A DNA stretch of 64,000 nucleotides from Lanius collurio (Eukaryota > Chordata > Aves > Passeriformes > Laniidae). The position numbers were made by a program, and so were the translations under genes. The DNA is taken from assembly GCA_020086605.1 (NCBI GenBank), contig JACBWW010000017.1:21906306-21970305 (forward strand), read 5' to 3'. The notes under the pieces are model-generated. The model was not told the origin of the DNA. It saw only the letters and a list, made by a program, of their open reading frames with translations, and did no database searches. This document shows positions 35,401 to 49,321 of the stretch, in pieces. How positions within the stretch are numbered: position 1 is the stretch's first letter; each line of letters begins with the position of its first letter.

Positions 35401-38400
35401 CCTGATTTGAAGTATGGTTCTTTGTATTTAAGAAGAATTTAATAAGAGTCCCTGAAGGAAAAAATGCAAGGCCTAATGGAATCTACTTCATAACATAAGT
35501 TAGCAAAAATTCTCACTTATATTCCTGCTTCCTCATCTCATACATAGCTCTGTAAATAGATGCCAACACTGAATTTGAGAACGATTGGCTCAGTTCTTGG
35601 TGGCAGCAATAGAGGATTTATCCAGAAAGAAGAATATCTTTCAATAAATCCTTAAATATACCAGTTGGTGTTTAAAAAGAACCAATGCAACCAAAACAAA
35701 AAATTAAAATAAGAAAGAGGAGAAAGAAGATGGTATAATCAGGTTGCACTAGTCTGATCTGAAGATCTGATTTAATGTCTAACCTGAATCCTCTGGCGGG
35801 GACACATTTTGGTTTAGGATTTCAGTCTAGCTCAATATTGTTCATGACAAAAACTCCCACAGGGTTTAAAGAACGAATCAGTCTTTCTCCACCAGAATGT
35901 GGTCTATATTGGACCATCAAGGCACAGTGACAAAGCAAATTTTAGTCACATTGGAGAACTATGCATCATGTCACAAATGACCTTGTCACAGCAGCATTTC
36001 TGTTCACAAGTGACTCCTGCCATTATCATATTGAGAGACAGGAGGTGAGGGCATGTGGAAGGATCCGTCAACCTACAATTCTGCTTGTCTGAAGAGCCAG
36101 GCAGTCTTTGACTGAGAGAAGGATTATGATCTTAAACAACTGCTTTTCATATTACTTCAAGATTGTGGATCCTTTGTTTTTATTTCAAATATGAAATTCT
36201 GAAATTGTTTGTGCAGTGTGCATTTTTGTGTATAACATGGTGTAAGTCCCTGTAGGTTTCACGCTTTTGCAGCTAAATTCTGTTCTTTCATACTTGTCAC
36301 ATGCAGCATGAAGCTGTGGTTTGTGGCTGTGTCTTTGATGTCTCTGAGTGTAAGAGTTGAAATACAATTGCAATTCTGCACTACAATGCCTGATACTTTT
36401 GCTGTGGCTTTCAGCAGGATCCAGACCAAGCAACAGGCTGAAGGCAAAGACCCCAAACAGAGGGAGATATTGGGGTCTTTGTTTCTCTGGATGCTATTAG
36501 TACTTAGTCTCTCTGCTAGAAAATTTAGTCAATCAGTATTCTTGCAAAACAGCAAAGAATATACAACAAAAATAGGTGGGCAAGTTATACAATCACTTGG
36601 ATATGCCAGAACACTGATTTTATAGTATCTTCCAAATTATCCTCAAAGTTATCTGTGTACTTATTTATCTTTTTTTCATACGGATATTGCTTGTTGAGAT
36701 TTTTAATGTTGCAGTTAGCTTTTACTGCCAGATTTTGTTTTTGTGATACATCCTTGTCATCAAGTGTAGTATGGTAGCAGTTCTATCCAGAGATCCTACA
36801 CAGCTAGCCATGGCCAGTAGTGAAAGAAAACAGTATTTCAGTATATCTAGTGTTGCTTTGCGATAGAGTCTTGAGGAGTACATTGTTAATGAGGTCTTTA
36901 CAAATATAAATTTGTTTTCTTGATTTCATCTGATTCTGGGGAGGCAGTCACTCTGAAGTATCATCAGACTATAAAACTACAAATCTTCATGTTTTCAAGC
37001 TTCCCAAGAAAGGTCCTTCATCTACTGGACTTCTCACATCTGCACTTTCAGCTTCCTAGTACTTTGTATTTTAAGTAATTTAACAAGCTAAATTTCACTT
37101 TGGCTTATAGAAAAAATGTTCTTAGGCATGTTTAGATCTGTAATCTTGACTATCAAACACCAGAACAAAGGGGAAGATGTTTTCTGCAGAAGAATATTTA
37201 CATATCTATCCATGCTATATATTCTAGAGCTTTCACAGCTGCATAACTTCCAAGGGGAAAAGGGAGACCTCAAATTACTAAATTTAAAATCACAGAGGAC
37301 ATTTATATTCTCCTATGAAATGTGCAGTAGAACCCCAGTTCCTCTGTGTGCATCAATAAGGCTCACTTTGTACTATAGACAGTTACCTATTGTACCAATT
37401 TTCTGCCTTTAAATTTGACTGCTGTTCAGGTAGAGAGAAAGTTTGCATTATTTTCAACATAAAAGTTATAAAGCTCCCTGTAATTCTAAAATGAAATTGA
37501 CTCTTGCAATCCTTTGAAAACTACAGAATGACCAAGCAAATATTGTCTTTTACAGATTTTACCATATGTGAAAAGGAAAATGTCCCTTCCTACTAAAAGA
37601 AAGGTCTGACTTTTTTCTCCCTGCAAGATGATCAAATAATTCACCACGTCTATGATCACAGTAATGTACATTGTAAAGGGGAAAATCTATCTGGAAAAAA
37701 CCCAAGAGTTAATGTGAGCTGGCAGCTCACCTCACATCTTTGCAGCAAAGGTGACTCTCTGGGAGACTTGAGGACTCTGCCTTTAAAGTCTGAAAATACC
37801 TGGTATATTATCAGAGAAGTATTTTTGGTGCATTTCTTCTAGGACATGCTGGGAAAGTCAATTAGTCCTACTGGTTGATCAGTGCAGTGCCAGCTCATGT
37901 GTTTAATTCAGGCTGGCTTTAGAGAAGGTGTCACTACAGCATTTAAAAGATTAATCTGTCTAAAGTTAAATGCAGTAGAAATATCACCCTGATAGCACAG
38001 ACAAGCCAAAGCAAGGTCTGGAAGAGACGCCAGTAGAGGCCAGGATTGCATCCTCAGGGAATTTCTTGGACCCACAGACTGAGAGGCCCCTGCAGCTGCT
38101 GTGATGCCCACATGGTGAGGCATGAGCCCCTTCTCCCATGGCTGCAGCACCCACAGTGATGCCCAGGGATGGGACTGCCCCAGTCCTGGACAGGGTGGTG
38201 AGATGAGCCCTGGACTTCCAGAGAGACTCCATGGCTCCTGGTCCCCAGAGAGTCCTGACACCCAAACTCTGTTCAGTCTTGTACGACTCATTTTCTGCAA
38301 TTTTTCTTGCCTTTGAAAAGAAATCATTGTAGAATAGCTATGATTCATGAGTAGATATTAATAAATTCATGTGGGTAAATATTTGGTTCTCTCCAGCTCT

Positions 38401-38599
38401 GTGGAAAACAATTAGATGATGAACAGATTGTGACTAAGTACAATTAATAGTGCCAGAGTGTGCCTTCACAGGGGAATAAATACAACAATTAGTGTCTTAT
38501 TTTATCAGTTGTGTAGGTTTGTTTCTAATTATAATGGCATTCACAGAGCAGGCTAACACAATACATCAGCTGAATACAAAACATCAGTTCCTCTCAAAA
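32479..38599. other. Intergenic, no gene seen
   Basis: About 6 kb of AT-rich DNA. No exon with splice signals or recognisable protein was found, and no transposon was identified by eye. Confidence 0.45.
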
Positions 38600-38994
38600 N
38601 NNNNNNNNNNNNNNNNNNNNNNNNNNNNNNNNNNNNNNNNNNNNNNNNNNNNNNNNNNNNNNNNNNNNNNNNNNNNNNNNNNNNNNNNNNNNNNNNNNNN
38701 NNNNNNNNNNNNNNNNNNNNNNNNNNNNNNNNNNNNNNNNNNNNNNNNNNNNNNNNNNNNNNNNNNNNNNNNNNNNNNNNNNNNNNNNNNNNNNNNNNNN
38801 NNNNNNNNNNNNNNNNNNNNNNNNNNNNNNNNNNNNNNNNNNNNNNNNNNNNNNNNNNNNNNNNNNNNNNNNNNNNNNNNNNNNNNNNNNNNNNNNNNNN
38901 NNNNNNNNNNNNNNNNNNNNNNNNNNNNNNNNNNNNNNNNNNNNNNNNNNNNNNNNNNNNNNNNNNNNNNNNNNNNNNNNNNNNNNNNNNNNNN
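38600..38994. other. Assembly gap
   Basis: There are 395 consecutive N. Any frame reported across it is an artefact. The flanks are single-copy in appearance, so there is no direct sign of which repeat caused the break. Confidence 1.
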
Positions 38995-41147
38995 CTGCAA
39001 AGGCAGTGTCCCTGTCATGTTTCCTGCCAGGTCCAGCTGCCTTGGGATGGTATTGTGAGGAAGAGATATGCTATTGCCAAAGGAATGCAAGTCATGTCCC
39101 CTCTCTGATCCCACTCAACGTATTAACATCTGGAACAGAGAAAGGGGTCTGAAGCCCCTCCTTGTTCTTGCCCTGAAACCAGCCTCTTGTGGGATATGGG
39201 GCAAAAACAAGGCAGAATTGCATCGACGTGACCTCCTGCATTTGCCTCCCTCTCATGCATGCTGGTGATTCATCTGTTCTCAGGGAGTGAGAATTGAAAG
39301 AGCACAGACTCAGAAAAATATCAGGTGTGATGTGAGGCAACAACAGAAAACTCAGTTTAAACAAAGAAAGAAAGTTCCAGAACTCCCGTCAGAAGTAGAA
39401 AGAACGTGTATGTATACACTTATGTATATTTTCTATATACTGTAATGATTCAATGTGCAGCATCCAGTAGTGGCTGGAGCTAGTTGTGGACGTCACAAAA
39501 AAACCACCTTGAATTGTATAAAAGACTATTGTACCAAAGGTGATATTCAGACTGAAAGCTGTTGCTCAACCAGAGGGACCTTCTGTAATTTAAATTATTC
39601 TCAATATGCTTGAAAAAGCATATACCTTAAAAAGACTGAGCTTAGATTATTTTCTTAAAGGCACTCAAGACTTCAGCTGATTTAGTTGAAAAAAAGCAGA
39701 TTTTTTTCTATGGGTAATTTTCATGGTGGCAGTCTTTTGTCGCCCTCTTCCCTCTTCCAAATAAGCTTTTACAAATCTTCAGATTGGTTATTTGCATCTG
39801 CATTTTCTGAAGTCATTATGCGTGTCTTCCTTTATGAAGCCTTATAGAAGTTTTAAAGAAGTGCATTGCTGGAACATAAATTGATAGAAGGCTTTTAATT
39901 TCAGGTAAAATCTTAAAAAATGGTTAAGTTCTTTTATATTCTACAATAAAAGCTGCTTTCTTGAGGTTGTATGCATACTACCAGTGCTCTTGTCTTAAAC
40001 TTTTTTGTCTTGGAAGAGAACTGCTTCAGCTCTCATTTACCAGAATTTTCTTTTAATCTCCTTAAATTTTCTTTCCTCTCATTGAGTCTAGTATTTTGAT
40101 TAAATTTATAATTACTATAATGAGTGCACAGGCTAAGACCAGATTCAATGTTTGCAGAAAACACAAATCAATCCAGAAGTATGTCACATGCTGGTGTTCT
40201 TACTTATCTCCTGTTCCTGGTCCCCAGAACAAAACACAAGCAATCCTTCTCTTCATATTAAGCAAGGCAATTAATTAGTAGACTGCAAGCAGATTCTTTA
40301 TTAAACTTCATCCCCAAAAGGGAACAAGCCCCCACAATTTTCATTTTATCTGGCCTTTTCAAAATCAATGTGGTGGTTCGACATTTCCATTGGCTTAGGT
40401 AGTAGAGCTAATTCACACCAGTAGAGACATAAAAATGAAAATAAAATAAAGACAGATTGTTTCCTGAGCCTTTGTTTTCCACTTTAACCCTGCACCAAAG
40501 ACCCCAAATGTTTTGCCCATATATGACAGCAATTCCCATCACCACCTGGTGAACAGGTCTTCCTTCTGCCAGAGGTGATTTTGTGCTATTGACCCAATGT
40601 AGCTATGCATGAAATTTTTAATTGCAGAAGTGTTCTGCCTTCCCAGGGACTATAGAAGTAAACACTATAAACCCATTAGCTTTTGCTGTACTGCTCTCTT
40701 CTATTGTCAAACAGCCTTGGGCAGCCAAGATCCATTCTACTCCCTCAGGAACCACTATTATGCCAGCATAAATTCATTTGACTTCAGTGAAGTTCCTGCC
40801 CTTACACAGCAGAGAGAGATCAGACTTGACCAATTGTCTTTAGCAATGTTTTTCTCTGTTGCTGGATAGATAGCATGTCCAAACTTTAATTTAATAAAAT
40901 CAATGTATCTAGCATAAACCAGATGGACTAAGGTTTGTTGACAAAATGGATAGGTTATTTTCAAGGACACTGATTCACAGTCTTCCAAAGAAAAATAGCA
41001 TTTAACAGATCTATTGTTGTTGAATAAACAGTAGAGAAACTGGGGAAGGTTGATCTACCTAATGTTATTTTTATATTTTTGAAGTATTTTGCTGGGTGTG
41101 ATGATACATTAGGCAAAAAGCAGCCCTTTTCTTAATTTTTTTTTTAG
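38995..41147. other. Intergenic, no gene seen
   Basis: AT-rich DNA after the gap. No supported gene or repeat family. A T run directly precedes the CR1 copy that starts at 41148. Confidence 0.45.
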
Positions 41148-41520
41148 AATTACAGAATTGTATAAGTAGGATGGGATGCCATCCTCTCCAAGCCCCTGCT
41201 CTTCGCAAGATCAAGGGTCAGGGTGTCCAGTCTGTCCTTGGATGCTTCCAAGGATGAAAATTCCACAGCTTCTGGACACCTGTTCCTGTTCTTCACCACC
41301 CTTGTGGTGGAACCTTTTTTCTTGAATTCAGTTGGCCTTTCCCTTTCTTCAGCTCGAGCTTGTTCCCTTCTTTACTGTGCAGGTCTGAGAGCAGTATGAA
41401 TTCATCTTCTCTGTGATTTCCCCTTAAGCAGCTGAAGAGAGCAGCAAAATCTCGGTTTATAATTCCCTTTCAAAGCAGACTCAAATCTCTCAGTGTTTAT
41501 GTGTGTGTCCCAGGACCCTT
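41148..41520 (-). mobile_element. Diverged CR1 LINE fragment
   Basis: The left end gaattacagaattg is a decayed CR1 terminus in reverse. It is followed by the usual reversed CR1 order: a ccatcctctccaagccc stretch, tgtccagtctgtccttggatg, then ccacagcttctggacacctgttcctgttcttcacc. It is more diverged than the copy at 31944-32478. The 5' limit is approximate. Confidence 0.7.
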
Positions 41521-41547
41521 ATGGTTTGGGTGGCCATAACTCTCAGG

Positions 41548-41668
41548 TACATGGTGTGATCCTTGATGTGTCCTGTGCAGGGCCAAGAGTCAAACTCAGT
41601 GATTCTGATGGGGCTCTTCCAACTCAGCATTTCTGTGTTCAGAAATCATCAGTTCTGTGATTCTGTGA
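41548..41668 (+). mobile_element. CR1 LINE 3' end
   Basis: The sequence tgtcctgtgcagggccaagagtcaaactcagtgatt, followed by cttccaactcagcatttctgtg and a terminal ttctgtgattctgtga, matches the 3' end of a CR1 subfamily. The element is on the plus strand, opposite to the neighbour at 41148-41520. An internal partial repeat (cagttctgtgattctg) extends the tail. Confidence 0.8.
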
Positions 41669-41904
41669 CTTTCTCCAATATGTCAGTGTCGTTTATTACA
41701 GAGCACCAAACTGTTTACTTGTTTCATAAAATTCTCTATCTTTTAATTTTATTGCCCCCCCGCCACCACCCCAGCCTACATTTCCAAAAATTATTAATTA
41801 GAAAAAAGTGCTGCATTTCTAAAGCTCTCCCAGCCACTAGCTACAGGCAGCCACTCTGCTGCAACTAAGATGCTTCTGGAAATTTAGGAGCTCTGAATCT
41901 AAGG

Positions 41905-42385
41905 GTATGGGGTTTTGGAGACAAGATTCTTGTAGTGAGGGGGCTACAAGGGAGAACCTTCCAGAAGCCTCCTCCAGGTCCAACAGAGCCAGTCCCTGGA
42001 GGCTCCAAGATGGACCCACTGCTGACCAAAGCCAAGCCTATCAGTGATGGTAGTAATGCCTAGTGATAACACATTTAAGAAAGAAAAAAAAGTTATTGTA
42101 CAGATGTAATTGTGATCAGAGAAGAGTGATAAGATGTGAGAGGAACAGCCCTGTTGACACCAAGGCCAGTGGAGAAGGAGGTGCAAGAGGTACTCCAGGT
42201 GCCGGAGCTGAGATGCCCTTGCATGCTGTGGTGAAGACCATGGTGAGGCAGCTGTGCCCCTGCAGCCCATAGAGATCCATGGAGCAGCTATCCAGGTATC
42301 CCATGCTGGAGCAGGCTCTTTGCAGGGACCTGCAGACCCATGGACAGAGAAGCCTACCAGGTTTGCCAGCAGGATTCTCTTCTCC
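41905..42385 (+). mobile_element. Truncated LTR (copy C, same family as 10173-11476)
   Basis: It shares with the other two copies the blocks ccactgctgaccaaagcc, caccaaggccagtggagaagg, aggtactccaggtgccggagc and cccctgcagcccatagag. The start near tatggggttttggagac is approximate. The match fades after tttgccagcaggattc near 42376, so the 3' half of the LTR is missing or too diverged to see. Confidence 0.7.
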
Positions 42386-45300
42386 CTCCTTTTTGGGATG
42401 AAGGGAGGTTGTCCCCAGTTCATGAGTCTGAAGGGCACTTTTTTTTGTCTTGCTACTCAGTGGTGCATCCTTTCCAGTGTGCTCGGCCAGGCTCTCAGGG
42501 GCTGGGACTTGGCTTCTTCATGGGATTTTTCTTTAAAGGCTCCTCTTAGGAGTCTCTTCAGCATTACACAGATCTCTGAGTCTGTGAAAGCCCACACAGC
42601 TACTTGGGTTTTGGCAATACAAACCAGGGCAGACTAGGAGAGGCTGGGATGCCATGAGGCACCCCAGCTTTAGCCCACATCACATCACTTCAGCTTTGGC
42701 TCATAAGCCTGGCTATGAGCAAAAGCACTTCTGACAATTAGGATTAGGAAGGCAAAATGAGGTCCTCCCACAGCAGCGAGCTTCACAAAGCAGGTGCTGC
42801 ATGGATGGTATTCTGCTCCTTCCCTATTACTAATATTCATCTTGCTTTTCAAATCTAATATTGCTTAGACCTTCACAGGAAAACAAATGAGATGGCTTCC
42901 TTGCAGTAAAAGCTTGAGAAAGGCAGGACATTAGCATCTGTATGCTGTTTTCCTCAGTTTGAATATGATCTCCGAGCACTGGCAACATTATTTGATTCTA
43001 ATAAGCAATTTTAGTGTCATGATACTCTAGCAGTTCCATCTTTCTAGAAGACAGGCATTTTGAAGGACTCCATTTGGTGGGCTGGCAAAGCTGCATCTTT
43101 ACAGAATAAGAAGAATGTAGATATGACATATTACATTATCTCTTTCTTTTTCTCTGTTAAGGCAATTTCAGTCCATGCATATGAAAGCTGCACATGTGAG
43201 CAAAGCCCGAGGCACTAGATGAATAGGAACTATTTCAACCATAACACCGCACCTATCAGGGAACAAGCACATTTACACAGGTATTTTTCATCTCTCGTCA
43301 TTTTGTCTTCTTTTTTTGAGCAAAGTGCCAAATCCTGTGGGCATTGCTTGGCATCACAGGCATTCTTCAATGAGAAACTAAAGAAAGACAAGCCAGTGCA
43401 AAATGAGAGCTGTAATAGTCACAACAGGGAAGAACTAAAGAATTTGTTCATCTTTCCTCAATATTAGTTCAGCTACAGCAGGTGTGTTTTAGTCCCATGG
43501 TCCTGATTCCTCCTTCTTTATCTCTTTCTTACTCAGACAGCTTTATTGTTTTTGTGAACTGGAATCTTGAACTCCATCTCCTCTAATCAACAGTAGAGAG
43601 AGATACTAATAAAAGTGAAAGGATGAAATTCCTGCCATGGGGGAGTGCCGCATTTTGTGTCAGCTTGATCAAAAGCAAACTCCTCCTCTAAAACATTCAA
43701 TAGTTACTAAAATATATTTTAATTACTTATTAAAGGACTTTAAAAGGGCTTTTGTGAAGCAAAAACTGGCAGAGGAGTGTCAATTTTTAGAAGCACTTAG
43801 AAACCCATGCACTGTATAAATGCTTTCAACACATGTACATACGTATATGTATATATATTAATAGAGCTTTGAGTATTAGCATCTTTCCCACTCTAGGATC
43901 CTCACTATAACAATTTCCAGATTTTGCCCGCAAGACATTCAGGCATTATGGAGAGAGTGCTGTGAAAATATTTGGGCAGATGCACGAGCTGACACTTCTG
44001 TTTCACTGTGCTTCAGTGGCTTGAGTTCCTGCATCCTGTCTGAGGCAGAGCACCAAGGTAAGTCTCATGCCCAGGGGAGGACTATGTTGGGAGGGATGCA
44101 GGCTGCAAGCCAGGAATCATGGATGGCTTTTCCACAAAGTGCAGTCGCCACTGCCATGAGCAGTACACAGCAGAGCTGATGGCAGCAGAGTTTGCACAAA
44201 GAGTGTTGTGCTCAGTTAACTAAAATTATATCACAATGTGTCCAGATGGGTCTGGTTTTAAGTTACATTTGCATCCTTAGCTGGTATTGTCTGTGTGATT
44301 TGCTGTACAACTGGAATGGTAGAGTTCTGTTGGGTTAGATCTTATGGAATTGATCTAAGTACTTGTTCCAAAGCATCTTCTGTGGATGTTGCAGAAAACA
44401 GAGAAGAAAGCCTAGCCCAAAGTATTCTGAGCAGGCCAACATGTCAGCTCCTCCTACATGAGCATTAGCAAGGAGATGTGGCTAAATAATCATGCATGTT
44501 TCAGCTTTGAAAGAAAATAAAATAAATACAAAGAGACCACAAACAATCCTTTCTGACAGAAGAGGATGATTGTTGTAATTGGGCACTCTATTAACCAAAA
44601 ATGGAAATTCAGATAGGTTAAGCTGCACATTCAGCTGGTATTTCTCATGTTGTGTCATCTAGAAAGAAAGAACTAAAAGCAGAAAAAGGTAGGCAAAGTG
44701 TTTCAAATTATGTTAAAAAGAAAAAAAGGAAGTTGTTTACTTTTTGCTTAAGGAAGCAATCACTGGAGAAAAAAAGCTTCTTTGGCTAATGTCTCAGCTG
44801 GAATCCTTGTAAGTGGCATTACCTCTCTGCAACCTTGCTGTTGTTTTAGAACTTTTTGATTAACAAAAAATGCATCTTTCATGAAGGAAGACACTAGCCC
44901 TATGCTGATAATATGTTTTCCCATGGACTGTATAAAATGTCCTTATAGTTAATAATAAAACTTAGTGCAGATTATAAGGTGAAAAATGCATTTCCTTTTA
45001 CTGTACAAGGTAATGGTTTCACCTGGTTGTAGAAGCCTCTTACAGGGAGCACTTTGTGGTGGGGCACATATTCTTCAGCACTGTTTGGAACAATTTTAAG
45101 TTGTACCATAAGATAAAAGAGTGGTTTGGCCAGGGCTTTCCTATCAGGTATGCTGGTGCTCTCAAAGGGGAAACAGTAATGCTGAAGTGAGAGGAGTGTT
45201 TTGGAAAAATGTTTTCTTCACAAGTCAGTAAAAATTTCAATTCCAGTACTTTATAAGTTTTAAATATGTTCCTGAGTTCATATCAAATTGTGCATTAAAA

Positions 45301-48300
45301 TATGAGCAGAAGTGCTATAAAAGTCAGAACATTTATTTCATCATTGTCAAATAAGGCTGTTTGATTTTTTTTTTTCTTCCTAAGATGTCTAAATAAATTT
45401 TGAAAATTCCACCTTAAAATTGAAAAAAACATATTCAATTTGAGGTTGAACAAACTGTTTCTTCAATCTGGACATGCATTATAGAGTTAGGGAGGAGGCT
45501 GCCTCTTACAAGACATAAAAATAAATTATTCATGCAGCCTAAATACGATGTATCTATTATTTAGTATCACCCTGTAGTTTCAGTTTCACATTACTCACAC
45601 AGCAAAAATGCAGGAAAAAAACAAATTCTGTGAAGAATAGTATAAGTCCATCATGTTTGATCTCATAATAAATGTAATTGTCTAATAAATTGGTGTGCTA
45701 TAGATCTGTAAAGGAGGATATGAGTAATTAGAAGTGCTGTATGATAAAACAGGAGAATTCTTCCCTGCAGTCCTGAAGAAGCAGCACTTCAGACTTGGTG
45801 AAGCTGTGAGCTGCTCTCACTGATATTCCTGCTGTCAGTCCACAACAGGTCTGTTGACAGGTGCCATTGATTTTTCTGAAATGCCAGCAGGCTGGCTCCT
45901 GACTGCCCTGTCTTTGTTCTCTCACAAAATGCATCCCACAGACCAGGTCAGGGGAAGGCATCCCAAAACTGAGGAATGCAATGTGCACTGAGGGTCGTTG
46001 GCTCTGGGGAAAATTTGTCAGAACTTGCAGAAAAGACAGTGCTTGTGGGGAGAGACTCAAAAAGATAATAACCTGTTTCTATTCCGATTTCTATAGAGAG
46101 TCAAAAGAAAGAGAAATTTTAAGTAACGGTCTGCTGAGATTTACTCTCCTCTGACTTACAAATTGAAGAGAACAACCTGTATCCTTCTCAGAGCCTGGTT
46201 CCCAGTGGAAATGCATACTAATAGAGGAGTAATGGGTTGTCGTGTTCCCTGCCAATCTCTGTCTTTAATGCACAGATTTTTTATTATCTCACTCACTTCT
46301 CTTTCCACCGTTGCATTCAATCCACTGCAAGTACTTTCATGCCAGGAATACATGGAGCAGAAATGCCCTGCCTACATATTTTATGAGGGTACTTAACCAC
46401 ACGCATGGAAAATGTTTATTTTATAAGTGCAGAATTGTCCCCTGGGTATGTTTTACTGCGCAAATGAGACTAATGAGCATTGGAAGAGCAATTTTTTCAG
46501 AAAAGTGGTAGGTTTATTCTTCCTTAATTTTTTAATTACAACCCCTGACCTGAAGGACTAGCATGAAACTGTAAACAGATCAGGATTACAAGCAACATGA
46601 CTTTTTAATCAGTGCCACGGAGGGGAATATAGCAATGTGTATCCCCCATGCTGCTCAGGGATGATGCAGGGTGAAATCCTGCTCTGCTCTGTGTCAGCAC
46701 TGACCTTGCTGCTGCTCCCCTGGGAACCCCTGTCTCCTCTGCTCTTTGCCAGTGACCTGCCTGGGCTCAAAGGCGTCTCTCTCACACAAATCCCATGTAA
46801 TAAAGGCACTGCAATGGGACATGTGCAAATGAATGGACTTTGCCTCCCCGAGGAAGGGAGCATCATGCAGACACATATCATGAAGCTCATGGTTTTCCCA
46901 TCAGATGAGATCTGTGGTCAGTTGTCAGCACAGATTTGCAGAGATAGGAAAAGATGAAACAGCAAAATATGTTCTTATGGTTCTACTTAACAAGGAAAAC
47001 TCATTTCATCTGACTCATGGGCTGTGCCCATTGCTAAAGGTAGTGCCTGATCCCTCCTTATGTGTTTTTCTTTCTGTTATTCCCTCTGACTGATCACAGG
47101 AATAGTATCTTATACCACCATAGAAGACCATATAATTATTTCATCCTGCTCTTTTAGGCTACTTGATTAGCATGCCTATAGTGTATTATAGTTTTTTCTG
47201 GGTGATACTGATCGGCACCCAATAAATTGGATTTTCCTCCTCAGACCTGTTTTCTGAGCACTGAGATGGGTTGCACCCATGGGTACCATTAGGGTGACTT
47301 CCCCTGCAACATCCCTAAATCTCCTGGCAAATGTCAGTGTTGGCAGGTTGATTCCTTTGTCTAGGCACCACTGTCCCTTTCAATCAAGATCTCAGAGCAT
47401 ATGTCAGGCTACTTTTCACCACTCATCTTTTGAAAAAAAAACACCCCAACAGCTTTATATTGCTGCTTCTGGTCATGCTGAGAGCATGTCATCAATGGCC
47501 ATGTTCTCATATATGGTGTATCTTTTATCTTGGTTTATGTACCTATATCTGTTTTCTGTATATCAATTTTCATCAGTCAGGAAAAAAAAATAAAGGAAAA
47601 ATATTTTTTTAAGGCTCTACTTTGCTTTCATTTAAAATTTATTTTACTAGAAATATGGCAAGTGAACCTGAAACTTTCAAAAAATGGGAGCCCAAAAAAC
47701 CTCTGGTTACATATGCATGTAAATATGTGTATCGCTATTTTGTACAAAGAAATATACACAGGGATAGAATCATCTATCTGGAGCTGTTGTCCTTGTGTGT
47801 TTTTTATGCTGGGGATGTGGAAATGCTGAGACAAAAGTGAAGAAGTGAATGTGTTCAGACAGGGGCTTTCTAAACAATTGAAGCTCTTCTGTCAGTAAAA
47901 GCACAGCAGCAGTCAGAGCCCATGCCAGAACACAAGTATACATGTTCTGCAAAAACACTCATTATCCAGAGAACATCAGATTTCTACAGTATAAATCCAT
48001 AAAAAAGAGTTTTGAAAATGGAGGGGGAGACCCAAATATAATTGTGATTTTTGCTGGTGTCTTGAGAGTCCTTTATCTTGTGTATTTCTGAAAATAGGCC
48101 ATTTTATCCTAGTAGGAGAATGTGCTATCTGGTGCTGACTTCTCTCAGTGCTGTTTGCAGAATAGATGCCTTTTTGTTTGGCACTTGCTGAGCATACAGA
48201 ACACAGAGAATGGTTTGAATTGTGCCAGCTGTTAGCAACACCATGGTAATGTATCTGTTACTTATCCTAGCAGAAAAAAAACCTAGTCCCCAGTGGTTCA

Positions 48301-49321
48301 AGGTGTTCCTATTTTCTCTTCTATTTCTGTCCCATTCCCTTTCATAATCAAAATGTCACTATATTAGATGACATAGATGACCTGAAAAAAGTCTGATTTT
48401 TGCAGAAAAAACCTTAGTTTTCAAACTAAATTATCTTTACAGAAGACTGTGGAAGGGTGGTTGCCGGCTCACTGAATCAATGTGCACATCCCCTTCCTAA
48501 ATGGGAAGTGTATGATGTGTCCATATAATTTTTTGCTAGTAATTATCTTCTTAATTAATATCAAGTAGGAAAGCTCATGTTTTCCCTGAGAAAAAAAGAA
48601 AACTAGTTTCCACAACATGAAAGAGCTCCTTTCTTTGGTCAGAGGACACTGCTTCTAACAGCTCAATCACATTTTACTGCGCAGTTCTCTGGCATGTGAA
48701 TCCTGCTGGGCCCCGGTGTGTAGGAAGATGGTAACTCTTAATATCAGAGACATTGTAGTTGAAATAATATAGGCTATTACACATTAAGAAGAAAGAGCAA
48801 GTACTTTTTAAAGAACATTTGTTCCCTCAGCTATAATTTTTGTATCTTTTTTCTTTCTTGTAGGTGAAAATCCTCATAAAAGGGTATTAACAGTTCCATG
48901 TCATAAGTACCTGTTATCATGCTTATACTTAAGTGACAGTACGAACTTCTAATATTTCTAAGACCTTCCCTGTTGTGAAGTGGTTAATTTTGACATTTAG
49001 TCAGACGTGTCAACCCCTTTGATGACCATTAATAATAACTATTAAAAATAACTTTTTTTTTTAATGTAGCAGTGGTATTTCTTTCCTGCATAGTATCAAA
49101 GTGTGAATCTGAGAGTGAGAAACATTAAACACAGCAGGAAGTCTTGATGGAGTATTTGTTGGAAAAATTGTTTACATTTTCTAGAGAAGAAAGGAATTTG
49201 GGGAAAAAAGGTGAGAAACATTAGGCAGCCAGGACTGCTTGATACCTTCTGACACTCTTGGTTCTCTTGCTCCTGAGAACTCAAGGAACAGAGTTAGTGA
49301 AGTATCTTAAATACATTTTTA
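42386..49321. other. Intergenic, no gene seen
   Basis: Nearly 7 kb without a supported exon. A TA-rich microsatellite-like stretch (acatacgtatatgtatatatatta) lies at 43836-43861. The part from 46150 to 46510 is repeat-free with homeodomain-like ATTA/TAAT cores and could be conserved. A 62-codon frame at 47655-47840 starting MASEPETFKKW is noted but not supported. Confidence 0.45.

Noticed and set aside
38492..39114. Long frames on both strands (188 and 176 codons)
   Set aside because: Almost entirely made of N from the assembly gap.
41944..42438. 164-codon minus-strand frame
   Set aside because: It runs antisense through LTR copy C; the equivalent frames in copy B (49281-49748) show the same phenomenon.
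47655..47840. Frame starting MASEPETFKKWEPKK
   Set aside because: The start looks gene-like but the rest has no family resemblance, no splice signals and no repeat or UTR context.
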